Shown in pieces: positions 17,185-26,070 of a DNA stretch of 64,000 nt. A program made the position numbers and the translations under genes. Numbering within the stretch: position 1 is the stretch's first letter; every line of letters begins with the position of its first letter. The notes under the pieces were generated by a model that saw only the letters and a program-made list of their open reading frames with translations, searched no databases and was not told the origin of the DNA. This DNA comes from Oligella sp050920755 (GTDB lineage: Bacteria > Pseudomonadota > Gammaproteobacteria > Burkholderiales > Burkholderiaceae_B). The stretch is from the NCBI RefSeq assembly GCF_050920755.1, contig NZ_CP158480.1:310001-374000 (forward strand), written 5' to 3'.

Positions 17185-18087
17185 ATGCGATTTTTTATCT
17201 TAATTTTTGTCTGCATTGCAGCTTTTTATTTTATCTCCTTTGACTCCGGCGCTAAACGCACGGACGGTTTATATGAGCGTGCGGAGTCCGGTGAGGTTGT
17301 TGCGCAAAGGCAATTAGGGGCCCGTTTACTTAATGGCAGTGAATCCGAGCGCAATTACAGTGAAGCCCGCAAGTGGTTACTCAAGGCGGCTGGTGGTGGT
17401 GATGCGGAGGCGCAAGGTCTTTTGGGTATTATTTATCAAAACGGTTTAGGCACTGCGATTAATCAGGAAGAGGCTTTTCGTTGGTTTAAATTATCGGCAG
17501 AGGGCGGTTTAACCGAGGCGCAGACCTTTTTGGCCGCCATGTATGAGGAGGGGCGCGGCACTACCATTAATTATGAAAAAGCCGCAAAATGGTATGGTTA
17601 TGCGGCCGACCGTGACAATCCGATTGCACAGAATAGCCTTGGTATGCTGTATATGCAGGGTCGAGGCGTGCAGCAGGACTATGCCAAAGGCAGAGAGCTG
17701 ATTCGTGCCGCCGCGGCACGTGGTTATCCACGGGCAATCTATAATCTGGCTTCAATTAATGAGCAGGGTCTGGGCGCTGAAGTAAATTTGCAAAATGCCC
17801 TGCGTTGGTATAAAAACGCTGCGTCCTTAGGTTTTGTTGATGCACAGTACCACCTGGCGACTTTATATTTTGAGGGGCTCAAGGTGACGCAGGATTGTGA
17901 AGAGGCGCTAAAGCTCTATGCACAAGCGGCCGAACAGGATCATGCCGCGGCAAATTATCGACTTGGACAAATGTATCAACAGGGCCTCGGTACGGCGGTT
18001 AATACAGCATTGGCGCAGCGCCATTTTACCAGGGCCTGTGAATTAGGTGAGCAGCCGGCTTGTGCGCTGATCGAAAAAGCGAATTAA
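17185..18087 (+). CDS. Sel1-repeat protein with N-terminal membrane anchor
   Basis: A 300-residue protein. One N-terminal hydrophobic segment (residues 2-20) is followed by about seven Sel1-like repeats of 36 residues with the AQ.xLG..Y..G.G...n...A..W...AA pattern. Such repeats are protein-protein adaptors. The N-terminus could be a signal peptide or an anchor, placing the repeats in the periplasm. No enzymatic domain is seen and the partner is unknown. It converges on chrA with 17 bp between stops. Confidence 0.85.
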   Translation: MRFFILIFVCIAAFYFISFDSGAKRTDGLYERAESGEVVAQRQLGARLLNGSESERNYSEARKWLLKAAGGGDAEAQGLLGIIYQNGLGTAINQEEAFRWFKLSAEGGLTEAQTFLAAMYEEGRGTTINYEKAAKWYGYAADRDNPIAQNSLGMLYMQGRGVQQDYAKGRELIRAAAARGYPRAIYNLASINEQGLGAEVNLQNALRWYKNAASLGFVDAQYHLATLYFEGLKVTQDCEEALKLYAQAAEQDHAAANYRLGQMYQQGLGTAVNTALAQRHFTRACELGEQPACALIEKAN

Positions 18088-18104
18088 GCAACTCACGGCC
18101 TTTT

Positions 18105-19286
18105 TTAAAGCACTAACCATCCCATCAGACTGCCGCCAATCACCACCAACCATGGCGGCAGTTTCCAAGCCATCAGTGCACATAGCGTAATTAAAGCCAG
18201 GACAAAATCTTTTGTGGAGACGATGGCATCGACCCAAGCATGACTATAAAGTGCCGCCAATAACAGACCGACCACAGCGGCATTAACACCCATTAAGGCA
18301 GCACGGATAGGGCGTTGGTAACGCAGTTTGTCCCAAAAGGGTAAGGCACCCATGACTAATAAAAAAGACGGTAGAAAAATGGCTGATAAACATAGCATCC
18401 CGCTTATAAAAGCAGCGTAAGGCGTATTTATGGCTGCTCCTAAAAAGGCGGCAAAGGTAAATAAAGGGCCGGGCATGGCTTGGGTGGCACCATAACCTGC
18501 CATAAAGGTATCCGCATTGACGAGACCGTTGGCGACGGTTTCCGCTTGCAATAAAGGCAAGATCACATGACCGCCGCCAAAGACCAAGGAGCCTGCTCGA
18601 TAAAATACATCAAAGAGCATTAACGCCTGATTGGGAATCAGTTTTGCTACCAGCGGTAGCAGCAATAACAGCATCAAAAAGAGGCTTAAGAAAAGCAGAC
18701 CATGACGAGCTTTTATCGGTGTGTTGATGGTTGAGTCTTGTTGAGGTCTCTCCGGATTAAAGCACAAAAGCCCGATAATCGCAGCGACAAGCATCGCAAC
18801 CAACTGTCCCCAAGCGGATGGGAATAGCAGTAAATAACAAGCAACCGCAATCATTAAGGTAATGCGTGATTTATCAGGGCAGAGACTGCGCGCCATACCC
18901 CAAACGGCTTGACAAATTACGGCCACCGCCACAATGGTTAATCCATGTAAAACCGAGGGCGGAAGGAGGACACTATCTGAACTGATGGCGTAGGCGATGA
19001 ATATCAAGAGCAAAGCGGATGGCATGGTAAAACCGAGCCAGGCCGCAAAAGCACCGGCATAGCCGGCTTGGGAGATACCTAATCCTATGCCGACTTGGCT
19101 GCTGGTGGGGCCGGGCAAAAAGTGGCATAAGGCAATTAAGTCCGCGTATTGATGCTCGCTCATCCAGCGTCGTCGAACAATCAACTCATCACGAAAATAG
19201 CCCAGATGAGCGACCGGCCCGCCAAAGGAGGTGAGGCCTAAGCGTAAAAAAATCAGAAAGACTGACCATGAACTGCTTGTCGGCAC
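18105..19286 (-). CDS. chrA: Chromate transporter family protein (ChrA)
   Basis: CHR-family inner-membrane protein of 393 residues with two homologous halves, the long-chain form. The N-half signature is SFGGPVAHLGYFRDELI followed by LCHFLPGPTSSQ. The C-half has FGGGHVILPLL and GYGATQAMPGPLF. Characterised members export chromate, but many family members have no tested substrate. Other resistance genes are absent nearby. A GC-neutral gene with no sign of recent transfer. Confidence 0.9.
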   Translation of the reverse strand: MPTSSSWSVFLIFLRLGLTSFGGPVAHLGYFRDELIVRRRWMSEHQYADLIALCHFLPGPTSSQVGIGLGISQAGYAGAFAAWLGFTMPSALLLIFIAYAISSDSVLLPPSVLHGLTIVAVAVICQAVWGMARSLCPDKSRITLMIAVACYLLLFPSAWGQLVAMLVAAIIGLLCFNPERPQQDSTINTPIKARHGLLFLSLFLMLLLLLPLVAKLIPNQALMLFDVFYRAGSLVFGGGHVILPLLQAETVANGLVNADTFMAGYGATQAMPGPLFTFAAFLGAAINTPYAAFISGMLCLSAIFLPSFLLVMGALPFWDKLRYQRPIRAALMGVNAAVVGLLLAALYSHAWVDAIVSTKDFVLALITLCALMAWKLPPWLVVIGGSLMGWLVL

Positions 19287-19318
19287 TGTGCGCTCCTTAA
19301 ATGTTCATCACTTTGGGC

Positions 19319-20938
19319 CTATTTAAACTTAAAAACGGCTTTTTCATCCTCATCAACTTGCGAGATAAGGTCGGTTTCCCATTTCAGGTATTGTAGCGCC
19401 GCTGCTTTATTACCTTGATGACGATCGTGCACAAAAAACAAATAGTCTATGCAATCGGCATCCTCAAGCAGGGAGTCACCCTCACTCACTGCATGGTCGG
19501 TGTGCGTAAAAAAGCTTGCATCCACAGTAGCTAAATAGAGCTGCTGAAAACCTAATTGCTCCAGATCGGCAGCTAACAACGTGTTGATTGGCGCCTTATC
19601 ACCGAATAAGAGGATGGGTTTGGATTTTGGAGCATTTAAAAGGGGGTGTGGCTTTTTACTTTGATGAAGCAAATGGCTGCGGTTTAACCAGATGGCATCC
19701 TTTAAATGCTGCTTTCTGAAGTCCATGCTGTTACGTGTATCGACAATCAGTAAATCGGGGGTTTGCTTGATAAACGCTTCCAATGACGCATCTGCGATGT
19801 GTTTGCTATGCTTTAAAACAATATCAAAGCTCGCTGTTTCGGGTAGCTGCTCCCTAAGGGCTGCGCCGTCATCCGTCACTGCCAGCAGATAGACCCGCCA
19901 ACCCAATTGCTTTAACCATGAAGCAACGACGGGGGCGCGAATGCCGTCCGTATCGATTAGTACAAGGGTGGCATTTCTTACGCCGATATACTCATCCGTT
20001 GCTTGAATTAATTGACCCCCGGGGGTGTGGCGCACTGTCTGTGGCCAAGCTGAAGCGATAAACTCTTTGCGAGTGCGAATATCACATATAAAAATAGTGC
20101 TTTGCTCTTCACTCAGTAATTCCGGCAGTCGATCAGGCTTGATAGACGCCAGCTCAAAGCGCTGCTGCAGTGCCTGCCCCTTAGTTTGCAAGGTCGCTAG
20201 TAGGGATTGATCAATTTCTTCAGGGTAGAGCCGGTCGGATCCATGCTCCAAGGCATAATCTTCTAAATACCAGCCCTGAGTGCCATTTTCCAAGGCAAAA
20301 ACGGGGTTTTTTAAACCGAAATTAATCAGACTCTGAGCGCCGATAATGCTGCGGGTTCTACCGGCACAATTAATCACAATGGTCGTCTCCTCATCCTCAA
20401 CCATTTGTGCCGCACGTAAGGCCAGTTCACCATTAGGGCAGCAGGCGGCGCCCGGGATATTCATTTTTCTGTATTCCTGGACCGGTCGACCGTCAAGAAT
20501 TAATAGCTTTGCAGTCGGATCATTGGTAAGCGTATGTAATTGATGAGCACTTAGATGCGGCGTGTGGTAATGCAGCTCGGCCAATTCCCCAAAGGTCTTA
20601 CTCGGTAAATTGACCCCGGCAAAGGAGCTGAAACCGGCGTCTTGCCAAGCCTCGATACCGCCTGCTAAATAAGCCACATCACTATAGCCCAAAGCTGACA
20701 AACGGGCACTGACCTGTGCTACCAGTTGATGTTGCTCGGCATTGGCATAGTAGACAATGGGCGTATTAACATTAGGTACCAACTCGCGAACACGATACTC
20801 TAACAGACTATAGGGAATGGATACCGCAAAAAACAAATGACATTCACCATATTGACCATGCTCCCGCACATCCAGCAGCGCTATTTCCCGACCGGATTGG
20901 AGTAATTTCTTTAAATTTAAAGCACTGATGCTTTTCAT
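19319..20938 (-). CDS. Multi-domain rhodanese-related protein (four rhodanese modules)
   Basis: Four rhodanese-like modules in a row, about 539 residues. Only module 2 keeps the catalytic cysteine (Cys191 in NCAGRTRS). In modules 1, 3 and 4 the equivalent loops read YYANAEQ, IDTDGIR and LFGDKAP, so these modules are probably structural or binding. The likely role is sulfur transfer from thiosulfate or persulfide. I start at Met 20936-20938, 10 bp below the cysteine dioxygenase stop. An upstream ATG at 20998 would overlap that gene by 50 bases and adds 20 non-conserved residues. Pairing with cysteine dioxygenase suggests a shared cysteine/sulfane-sulfur pathway. Confidence 0.85.
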   Translation of the reverse strand: MKSISALNLKKLLQSGREIALLDVREHGQYGECHLFFAVSIPYSLLEYRVRELVPNVNTPIVYYANAEQHQLVAQVSARLSALGYSDVAYLAGGIEAWQDAGFSSFAGVNLPSKTFGELAELHYHTPHLSAHQLHTLTNDPTAKLLILDGRPVQEYRKMNIPGAACCPNGELALRAAQMVEDEETTIVINCAGRTRSIIGAQSLINFGLKNPVFALENGTQGWYLEDYALEHGSDRLYPEEIDQSLLATLQTKGQALQQRFELASIKPDRLPELLSEEQSTIFICDIRTRKEFIASAWPQTVRHTPGGQLIQATDEYIGVRNATLVLIDTDGIRAPVVASWLKQLGWRVYLLAVTDDGAALREQLPETASFDIVLKHSKHIADASLEAFIKQTPDLLIVDTRNSMDFRKQHLKDAIWLNRSHLLHQSKKPHPLLNAPKSKPILLFGDKAPINTLLAADLEQLGFQQLYLATVDASFFTHTDHAVSEGDSLLEDADCIDYLFFVHDRHQGNKAAALQYLKWETDLISQVDEDEKAVFKFK

Positions 20939-20948
20939 GGTGATTGAA

Positions 20949-21557
20949 CTAACGTGATTGCACGCCAATATCTTTGGTCGTGTAGCTATTATCCTCAAGA
21001 TTAAAGGCTTTGCGCTCTGTCAGTTGCTCCAGCGGGCGACCGTAAAAGTGCAAGTGTCTAATCACCGTATCTTCAATTTTAACCGCATGAATGTCATCGG
21101 CCAGTAAAGCAATGCCGCTACCCGGACCGACTAAAATCGTGTCGCTCTGCTTTAAAGTGGCTTTGCCGGGTACCGAACCGTCATCCAAACGCTCATACAC
21201 AAAATTCGTCTCCGTGCCGACAACGCCCGCAATACAGGCCCAAGTGGTGTGATCGTGGGGGACGATCTTTTTGCCGGGTTTCATCACATTCAGATAAAGG
21301 GTGACACCGTCATCTGATGCTTGGTAAATTAAGTAGCGATTTTGCCGCTGTTCATTATCCGGCTCTTCATATTCATCCAAACACCACCATTCCTGATGAG
21401 AAGCAAGCGCTATCAAGGCATTCATTACTTGCTCCAAACTTTGGCGATTGACACCATCCTGAAGATAGGATTCGGTTTGCTCAAACAGTTGCTCGATCGC
21501 TGCCTGCTTTTGGGCAGTTTGTTCTGCGTTTAAATGCTTGCCGCTGCTCATATTCAA
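20949..21557 (-). CDS. Cysteine dioxygenase family thiol dioxygenase
   Basis: Cupin Fe(II) enzyme of 202 residues that oxidises a thiol to its sulfinic acid using O2. Metal ligands are His101 and His103 in VPHDHTTWACIAG and His157 in DDIHAV, the normal three-histidine set. Cysteine is the default substrate, but bacterial members may prefer 3-mercaptopropionate. The residues that decide this were not resolved by eye. It lies directly before the multi-rhodanese gene in the same orientation, and the pair is probably an operon. Confidence 0.88.
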   Translation of the reverse strand: MNMSSGKHLNAEQTAQKQAAIEQLFEQTESYLQDGVNRQSLEQVMNALIALASHQEWWCLDEYEEPDNEQRQNRYLIYQASDDGVTLYLNVMKPGKKIVPHDHTTWACIAGVVGTETNFVYERLDDGSVPGKATLKQSDTILVGPGSGIALLADDIHAVKIEDTVIRHLHFYGRPLEQLTERKAFNLEDNSYTTKDIGVQSR

Positions 21558-21701
21558 CTTCTCCTCTCTTTTTAGTAAAAGTTCAGTGTAGCAGATAGAA
21601 TGAAAGCTGAGCTATGGCTTTTCTCAAGGAGTAATTTAGTAATTAGAAAGGCCTAATGCATTTTAAGATAAGATAATTAGTAAATAATAGAGGAGGAATT
21701 A

Positions 21702-22301
21702 ATGGACAATATCTATGCAATTGACGGAATTATCCCGGTTATTCATGAAAGTGCTTTTGTGCACCCGACGGCAGTGATTATCGGTGATGTGATTATCGGT
21801 CCCGGGGTGTATGTGGGGCCAATGGCCAGTTTACGCGGTGATTTCGGGCGCATCATTATGAAAGAGGGTTCAAATATCCAAGACACTTGTGTTGTTCATG
21901 GTGACGGTCGGCAGGATACCATTGTCGAGGAGGATGGTCATATCGGGCATGGTGCCGTGCTCCATGGTTGCGTGATTGGGCGTAATGTTTTGGTGGGCAT
22001 GAATGCGGTGGTGATGGACGAGGTCTCAGTCGGTGCCAATAGTATAATTGGTGCCATGGCTTTTGTTAAAAAGGGCATGATAATCCCCGAGTACAGTCTG
22101 GTGGCCGGTGCCCCTGCAAAAATTATCAAAACCCTGAGCGATGATGACTTAAAGCATAAAATCTTAGGTACCCATAAGTATCAACGCTTAGCGAGACGCA
22201 GCAAAGCGAGCTTGGAACGGGTGCAGCCCTTACGAGAGTTGTCGGCCGATCGCCCGCGCCTGACACGGGAGCAGATTCTACCGGAATATTTATTGGATTA
22301 A
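21702..22301 (+). CDS. PaaY-like gamma-carbonic anhydrase family hexapeptide protein
   Basis: Left-handed beta-helix protein of 199 residues with hexapeptide repeats from about residue 20 to 135 and the histidines (VVHGD, HIGHGAVLHG) that bind zinc in gamma-carbonic anhydrases. Length and the C-terminal helix (THKYQRLARRS) match PaaY, a thioesterase helper of the phenylacetate pathway. No other paa genes are in the window, so the exact role is open; PaaY, CaiE and YrdA are the options. AGGAGG lies 6 bases upstream. Confidence 0.85.
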   Translation: MDNIYAIDGIIPVIHESAFVHPTAVIIGDVIIGPGVYVGPMASLRGDFGRIIMKEGSNIQDTCVVHGDGRQDTIVEEDGHIGHGAVLHGCVIGRNVLVGMNAVVMDEVSVGANSIIGAMAFVKKGMIIPEYSLVAGAPAKIIKTLSDDDLKHKILGTHKYQRLARRSKASLERVQPLRELSADRPRLTREQILPEYLLD

Positions 22302-22320
22302 TGACGAGGTAATTGAATTT

Positions 22321-23076
22321 ATGGCGCTGTTTGCACCTGAAAAAATCAAAGAAAATTTTGACTTATTAGCGCAACGTATCGCTGATTGCTGTGAGCGTGT
22401 CGGGCGTCGTCCGGATGAAGTGCGCCTGATTCCCGTGACCAAGGAGTTTCCTCCGGCGGTGATTGAGATCGCTTATGCCAGTGGCTATAAGCAGGTAGGT
22501 GAAAACAAGGTTCAAGAGCTCGTTGATAAGTACGAGGCCCTTAAGCAAAACGGTGCTTATGGGGATTTGGATTTGATTTTAATCGGGCATTTACAAAGTA
22601 ATAAGGCCCGTTTTTTGGCGGATTATGTGAGCGAGTTTCATGCTTTGGACTCCTTGCGCTTGGCGGCTCGGATTGACCGTTTTATGGCGGAAGCGGGACG
22701 TGTGTTGCCAGTCTACGTGCAGGTTAATACCAGTTCGGAAGAGAGTAAGTATGGTCTGCCGGCGGCTGAGGCCCTAGACTTTATTGATGCTTGTGCAGCG
22801 TTTAAAAACCTCCGCGTTATCGGTTTAATGACCTTGGCCATTAATAGTAAAAATGACGAGGAGGTGCGTCAATGCTTCCGTACCTTAAGGCAATTACGCG
22901 ACCAAGCTCAGCAAAAGCATCCGAGTGTCAGTCGTTTATCGATGGGTATGTCGGGTGATTTTGAAATTGCCATCGAAGAGGGGGCGACCGATATTCGCGT
23001 GGGGCAAATGATTTTCGGCTCGCGCGATATCGCTAATGAATTAGCGCACTTTTGGCCTGAAGATAAAGCACGATAA
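22321..23076 (+). CDS. yggS: PLP homeostasis protein YggS (PLPHP)
   Basis: Pyridoxal-phosphate binding protein of 251 residues that buffers PLP and affects amino-acid and keto-acid pools; no catalytic activity is established. The Schiff-base lysine is Lys41 in LIPVTKEFPP. Other signatures are GENKVQEL, IGHLQSNKA and SRLSMGMSGDFEIAIEEGATDIRVG. It follows the PaaY-like gene by 19 bp. The usual neighbours proC, yggT and pilT are absent. Confidence 0.95.
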   Translation: MALFAPEKIKENFDLLAQRIADCCERVGRRPDEVRLIPVTKEFPPAVIEIAYASGYKQVGENKVQELVDKYEALKQNGAYGDLDLILIGHLQSNKARFLADYVSEFHALDSLRLAARIDRFMAEAGRVLPVYVQVNTSSEESKYGLPAAEALDFIDACAAFKNLRVIGLMTLAINSKNDEEVRQCFRTLRQLRDQAQQKHPSVSRLSMGMSGDFEIAIEEGATDIRVGQMIFGSRDIANELAHFWPEDKAR

Positions 23077-23100
23077 GCATTAAATTAAGCATTAAATTAA
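23077..23100. repeat. 12-bp tandem duplication
   Basis: GCATTAAATTAA occurs twice head to tail directly after the yggS stop. It is probably a small slippage product with no evident function. Confidence 0.8.
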
Positions 23101-23133
23101 AAGCTGCCTCCCGATTTCGGTGAAGCAGCTTTT
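23099..23133. terminator. Bidirectional terminator between yggS and nhaA
   Basis: 9-bp stem AAAAGCTGC / GCAGCTTTT with a 17-base loop, A-rich on the left and T-rich on the right, placed between two convergent genes. It can stop transcription from both sides. Confidence 0.85.
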
Positions 23134-23140
23134 AGACTTT

Positions 23141-24334
23141 TTAATGCGCTGAAGACTTATTCGGTGCAAATTTTAAAATACAAAAACCTATCAACGCTGA
23201 GAGGATTGAGCCGATAAAGACGCCGATTTTAGCGAGGTCTTGATGCTCGGCTTCTACAAAGGCAAGCATGCCGATAAATAGGCTCATGGTAAAGCCAATA
23301 CCGCAAAGCGTCGATACGCCATAAAGCTGTAACCAGCCGGCGCCACGAGGTTTAGGCGCAAAACCGCTTTTGACCATTAATAAAATCGTTCCGAAGATAC
23401 CGATTTGCTTACCGAAAAACAGTCCCAATGCAATGCCCAGTACTACCGGATGGAATAACTGTTCAGAAGAAAAGGAACCAAAGGAGACGCCGGCATTGGC
23501 AAAGCCGAAGATTGGGATAATTAAAAAAGATACCCAGTTTGATAGGGCATGCTCCCAACGCAATAACAGTGGCTCAGTATGACTACTTAAGGCAGTCTGT
23601 GCCTGTTGTACGCTTACGCCCGGGCTGCTTACCGGAATTGAAAAGGCTAGAATCACCCCGGCTAAGGTGGCGTGAATACCGGAATTAAGGATAAGCCACC
23701 AGAGTAGTAAGCCTAATACTAAGTAAGGCAGACTTTTTTGATGGTTTTTAAGATTAAGCGCCGCCAGCATGGCGATAACGATCAAGGCAATTAATAAATA
23801 AACGATTTGCAATTGATGCGTATAAAAAAGGCCGATAATGACGATCACAATCAAATCATCAATGACCGCAAGTGCCATTAAAAAGATTTTTAATGAGATG
23901 GGTGCGCGACTTCCTACCAAGGACAATACGCCCAGTGCAAAGGCGATGTCAGTGGCGGCGGGAGCAGCCCAACCGGGAGCGGTCAGCGGATCATGCCAGT
24001 TAAAGTAAAGGTAAATCAAAGCCGGTAGCGTCACACCGGCAAAGGCCGCGGCAAAGGGTAGAATGCGTTTTTGGCGGGTTCCCAAATCGCCGACTAAAAG
24101 CTCGCGCTTTACTTCTAAACCGACCAGTAAAAAGAAGATGGCCATTAAGGCATCATTAATCCAATGCAATACGGATAGCTTAAGAAACTTGGCTTCTAAA
24201 AAAGAAAAATAGCCGTTAGCCAAAGCGGAGTTGGCAAAAATCACCCCGATAATTGAAGCTAAAATCAGAATAACGCCGGCTGCTTGTTGGCTGTTAAGAA
24301 TTTTTGAAATTAAACCTTGTGTGTTTTGATTCAT
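23141..24334 (-). CDS. nhaA: Na+/H+ antiporter NhaA
   Basis: Inner-membrane sodium/proton antiporter with about 12 helices, 397 residues. The paired aspartates Asp159-Asp160 in AVIDDL and Asp129 in ATDIAF correspond to the ion-binding aspartates of E. coli NhaA. It exports Na+ or Li+ at alkaline pH. It is transcribed alone, with its own upstream region of about 290 bp shared with the NlpE-like gene. No nhaR regulator is seen. Confidence 0.96.
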   Translation of the reverse strand: MNQNTQGLISKILNSQQAAGVILILASIIGVIFANSALANGYFSFLEAKFLKLSVLHWINDALMAIFFLLVGLEVKRELLVGDLGTRQKRILPFAAAFAGVTLPALIYLYFNWHDPLTAPGWAAPAATDIAFALGVLSLVGSRAPISLKIFLMALAVIDDLIVIVIIGLFYTHQLQIVYLLIALIVIAMLAALNLKNHQKSLPYLVLGLLLWWLILNSGIHATLAGVILAFSIPVSSPGVSVQQAQTALSSHTEPLLLRWEHALSNWVSFLIIPIFGFANAGVSFGSFSSEQLFHPVVLGIALGLFFGKQIGIFGTILLMVKSGFAPKPRGAGWLQLYGVSTLCGIGFTMSLFIGMLAFVEAEHQDLAKIGVFIGSILSALIGFCILKFAPNKSSAH

Positions 24335-24532
24335 AAGATTGCCTAAGGCCGTTTAAAAGCGGCTTGATTTTTATGATTAAAGGGAATTATTCTAACATCA
24401 ATTCAGCATTTTGTAAGTTATTGAATGCCAATCAATATGGCTTATAAAACAGCTAGTTAGTAAATGGCTATGGGTTAATTGTATCTGTTTAGGGGAATTT
24501 TACTTACTTTTTAACACGAAATTTAATGGTCT

Positions 24533-24560
24533 TTGACTTTGTAACAGGCTAAGATAAGAC
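24533..24560 (+). promoter_or_regulatory. Candidate sigma-70 promoter of the NlpE-like pair
   Basis: TTGACT at 24533-24538 and TAAGAC at 24555-24560 with 16 bp between, about 60 bases before the start codon of the first NlpE-like gene. The -35 is good and the -10 weak. The rest of the 288-bp gap back to nhaA shows nothing else recognisable. Confidence 0.45.
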
Positions 24561-24622
24561 ACATCTTGTTAAAGATTAATCGATTTTTATCGGCTTATTT
24601 TCAGCATATCAAGGAGAAAGAA

Positions 24623-25171
24623 ATGAAGAAATTAGCATTTATTTTAAGTACATCAGTGGCCTTAGTATCTACCGCTTATGCTCAAACCGCAGCAGATGTA
24701 GCAGCAACCGATAGTTTAAACAGCGGCGCTGAAATCAGAATGACGGAAAGTGTTGTGACGGCAACTCAAGTGGCCAAGGATGAGGCACGTGTTGATGAAA
24801 GCGTTACCGTTACTGAAATGGCGCCTAATCAGGAGGCCAAGAAGGATACCATGGGCGACCGTAAGCAGTCATTAGGCGGTGTTGAGGGTCATTGGACCGG
24901 TACGGTACCTTGCGCTTCTTGCCCGGGTGTTGATGTGGATTTAAAGTTGAATGCTGACGGTACCTTCACGATGAATGAAAAGTATCAGGAAACAGCTGAT
25001 GGCAACTTCACTGCAACAGGTATGGTTGAGTATGCGCCTAAAACCGGTGTGGTGACTTTAAAAACAGCCGATGATCAAACTCGTCACATGTTATTAAAAG
25101 ACGGTCAATTATTCTATATCGACGCAGAGGGTAACGCACGTTCTGATTATATGTTAAAAAGAGCGAAGTAA
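24623..25171 (+). CDS. Periplasmic protein with NlpE N-terminal domain
   Basis: A 182-residue secreted protein: signal peptide cut near AYAQ, a 60-residue Glu/Thr/Val-rich linker, then an NlpE_N (copper-resistance type) beta-barrel with GHWTGTVPCASCPG, where CxxC is the family hallmark. There is no lipobox, so it is soluble or weakly attached, unlike NlpE. The start at 24623 is chosen because AAGGAG (24611-24616) is 6 bases upstream. NlpE signals surface or copper stress to Cpx in enterobacteria; no cpxRA genes are here. It is the first of a tandem pair. Confidence 0.85.
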   Translation: MKKLAFILSTSVALVSTAYAQTAADVAATDSLNSGAEIRMTESVVTATQVAKDEARVDESVTVTEMAPNQEAKKDTMGDRKQSLGGVEGHWTGTVPCASCPGVDVDLKLNADGTFTMNEKYQETADGNFTATGMVEYAPKTGVVTLKTADDQTRHMLLKDGQLFYIDAEGNARSDYMLKRAK

Positions 25172-25212
25172 TTCGTTCTTAAAACATTCATCCGTTCCTT
25201 GGGAAGTTCTTT

Positions 25213-26007
25213 ATGAAAAATTTAGCACTTGCTTTAGTCGGTGTGGTTGCCGCATTATCTTCAGCCTGCGCTCAAGCGACCAAAGAAACTCAGCCGCAAG
25301 GTGAGGACATGAGCGTCAAAGAGGCAGTGACAGCTGCAAGTACTGATGTTAAAGCAAATGCTGATCCCACCCCGCAAGTGGTGGATTGGGACGGTCGTTG
25401 GAGTGGCGTGATTCCATGTGCTCATTGTTCAGGTACTGAGGTAGATCTGATTTTTAAAACAGACGGCACCTACCTAATGCGCGAGGCTGAGTTGGAATCA
25501 CCCCAAAAAATCACTGTCAGCAAGGGTTCTTTAAGTTGGGATGAAGCAACGCGAATTCTGACTTTTAACGGCTATAAAGGTGCTTATAAAGGTGGTAAAT
25601 TGCGTATGCAGTTTGCCGAGGGCCTTGCGATTTATCTGGATGCTCAGGGTAATCTGATGCCCGATTACCAACTTAGTAAACAAGCTGAGTACCGAGCGCT
25701 TTCGCAGCAATTGATTTTGCCGTTACAAAGCATTCGGGTCGAAGATGATCACGTGTATTTCAGCGGCTTATTAAACTTTAAAGAGTCGCAAAACGGTGGT
25801 TTTAAATCGGTCAAAGGTGAAGCGATGATTGATTGCGCCAACAAGCATGTGAGCTTTAAAGACGCCAGCTATTATCCTGAGGCGGATGCGCTCGGTGAGC
25901 GTATTGTCGATGTGCCGCAGATGGTAAGGGGTGGTTGGAAATTGGGTAATAGCACTGAAGAGAGTGTGTTTCTTCAGGTCGCTGAGACTTTTTGTCCCAA
26001 TATGTAA
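25213..26007 (+). CDS. Lipoprotein with NlpE_N domain and adhesin E-like C-terminal domain
   Basis: A 264-residue lipoprotein with lipobox SSAC (Cys19). Residues about 55-155 form an NlpE_N domain (GRWSGVIPCAHCSGTEVDL, CxxC kept). The C-terminal 100 residues contain two cysteines and an SFKDASYYPEADALG pattern that resembles surface-adhesin protein E of Haemophilus. This second assignment is my impression, not a search result. It lies 41 bp after the first NlpE-like gene, probably in one operon, and ends at a strong terminator later invaded by a group II intron. Confidence 0.8.
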   Translation: MKNLALALVGVVAALSSACAQATKETQPQGEDMSVKEAVTAASTDVKANADPTPQVVDWDGRWSGVIPCAHCSGTEVDLIFKTDGTYLMREAELESPQKITVSKGSLSWDEATRILTFNGYKGAYKGGKLRMQFAEGLAIYLDAQGNLMPDYQLSKQAEYRALSQQLILPLQSIRVEDDHVYFSGLLNFKESQNGGFKSVKGEAMIDCANKHVSFKDASYYPEADALGERIVDVPQMVRGGWKLGNSTEESVFLQVAETFCPNM

Positions 26008-26037
26008 ATCTTAAGATTAAGCTTAGATTCAAAAGTC

Positions 26038-26070
26038 AAAAGCGCCGCTATGATCTTAGTCGGCGCTTTT
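26038..26070 (+). terminator. Intrinsic terminator, interrupted by the group II intron
   Basis: 10-bp perfect stem AAAAGCGCCG / CGGCGCTTTT with a 13-base loop. Joining 26070 to 28169 gives CTTTT followed by TGTTTGATG, restoring the T tract, so the intron entered directly at the base of the stem. It served the convergent lipoprotein gene and possibly the hypothetical gene ending at 28180. Confidence 0.85.
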
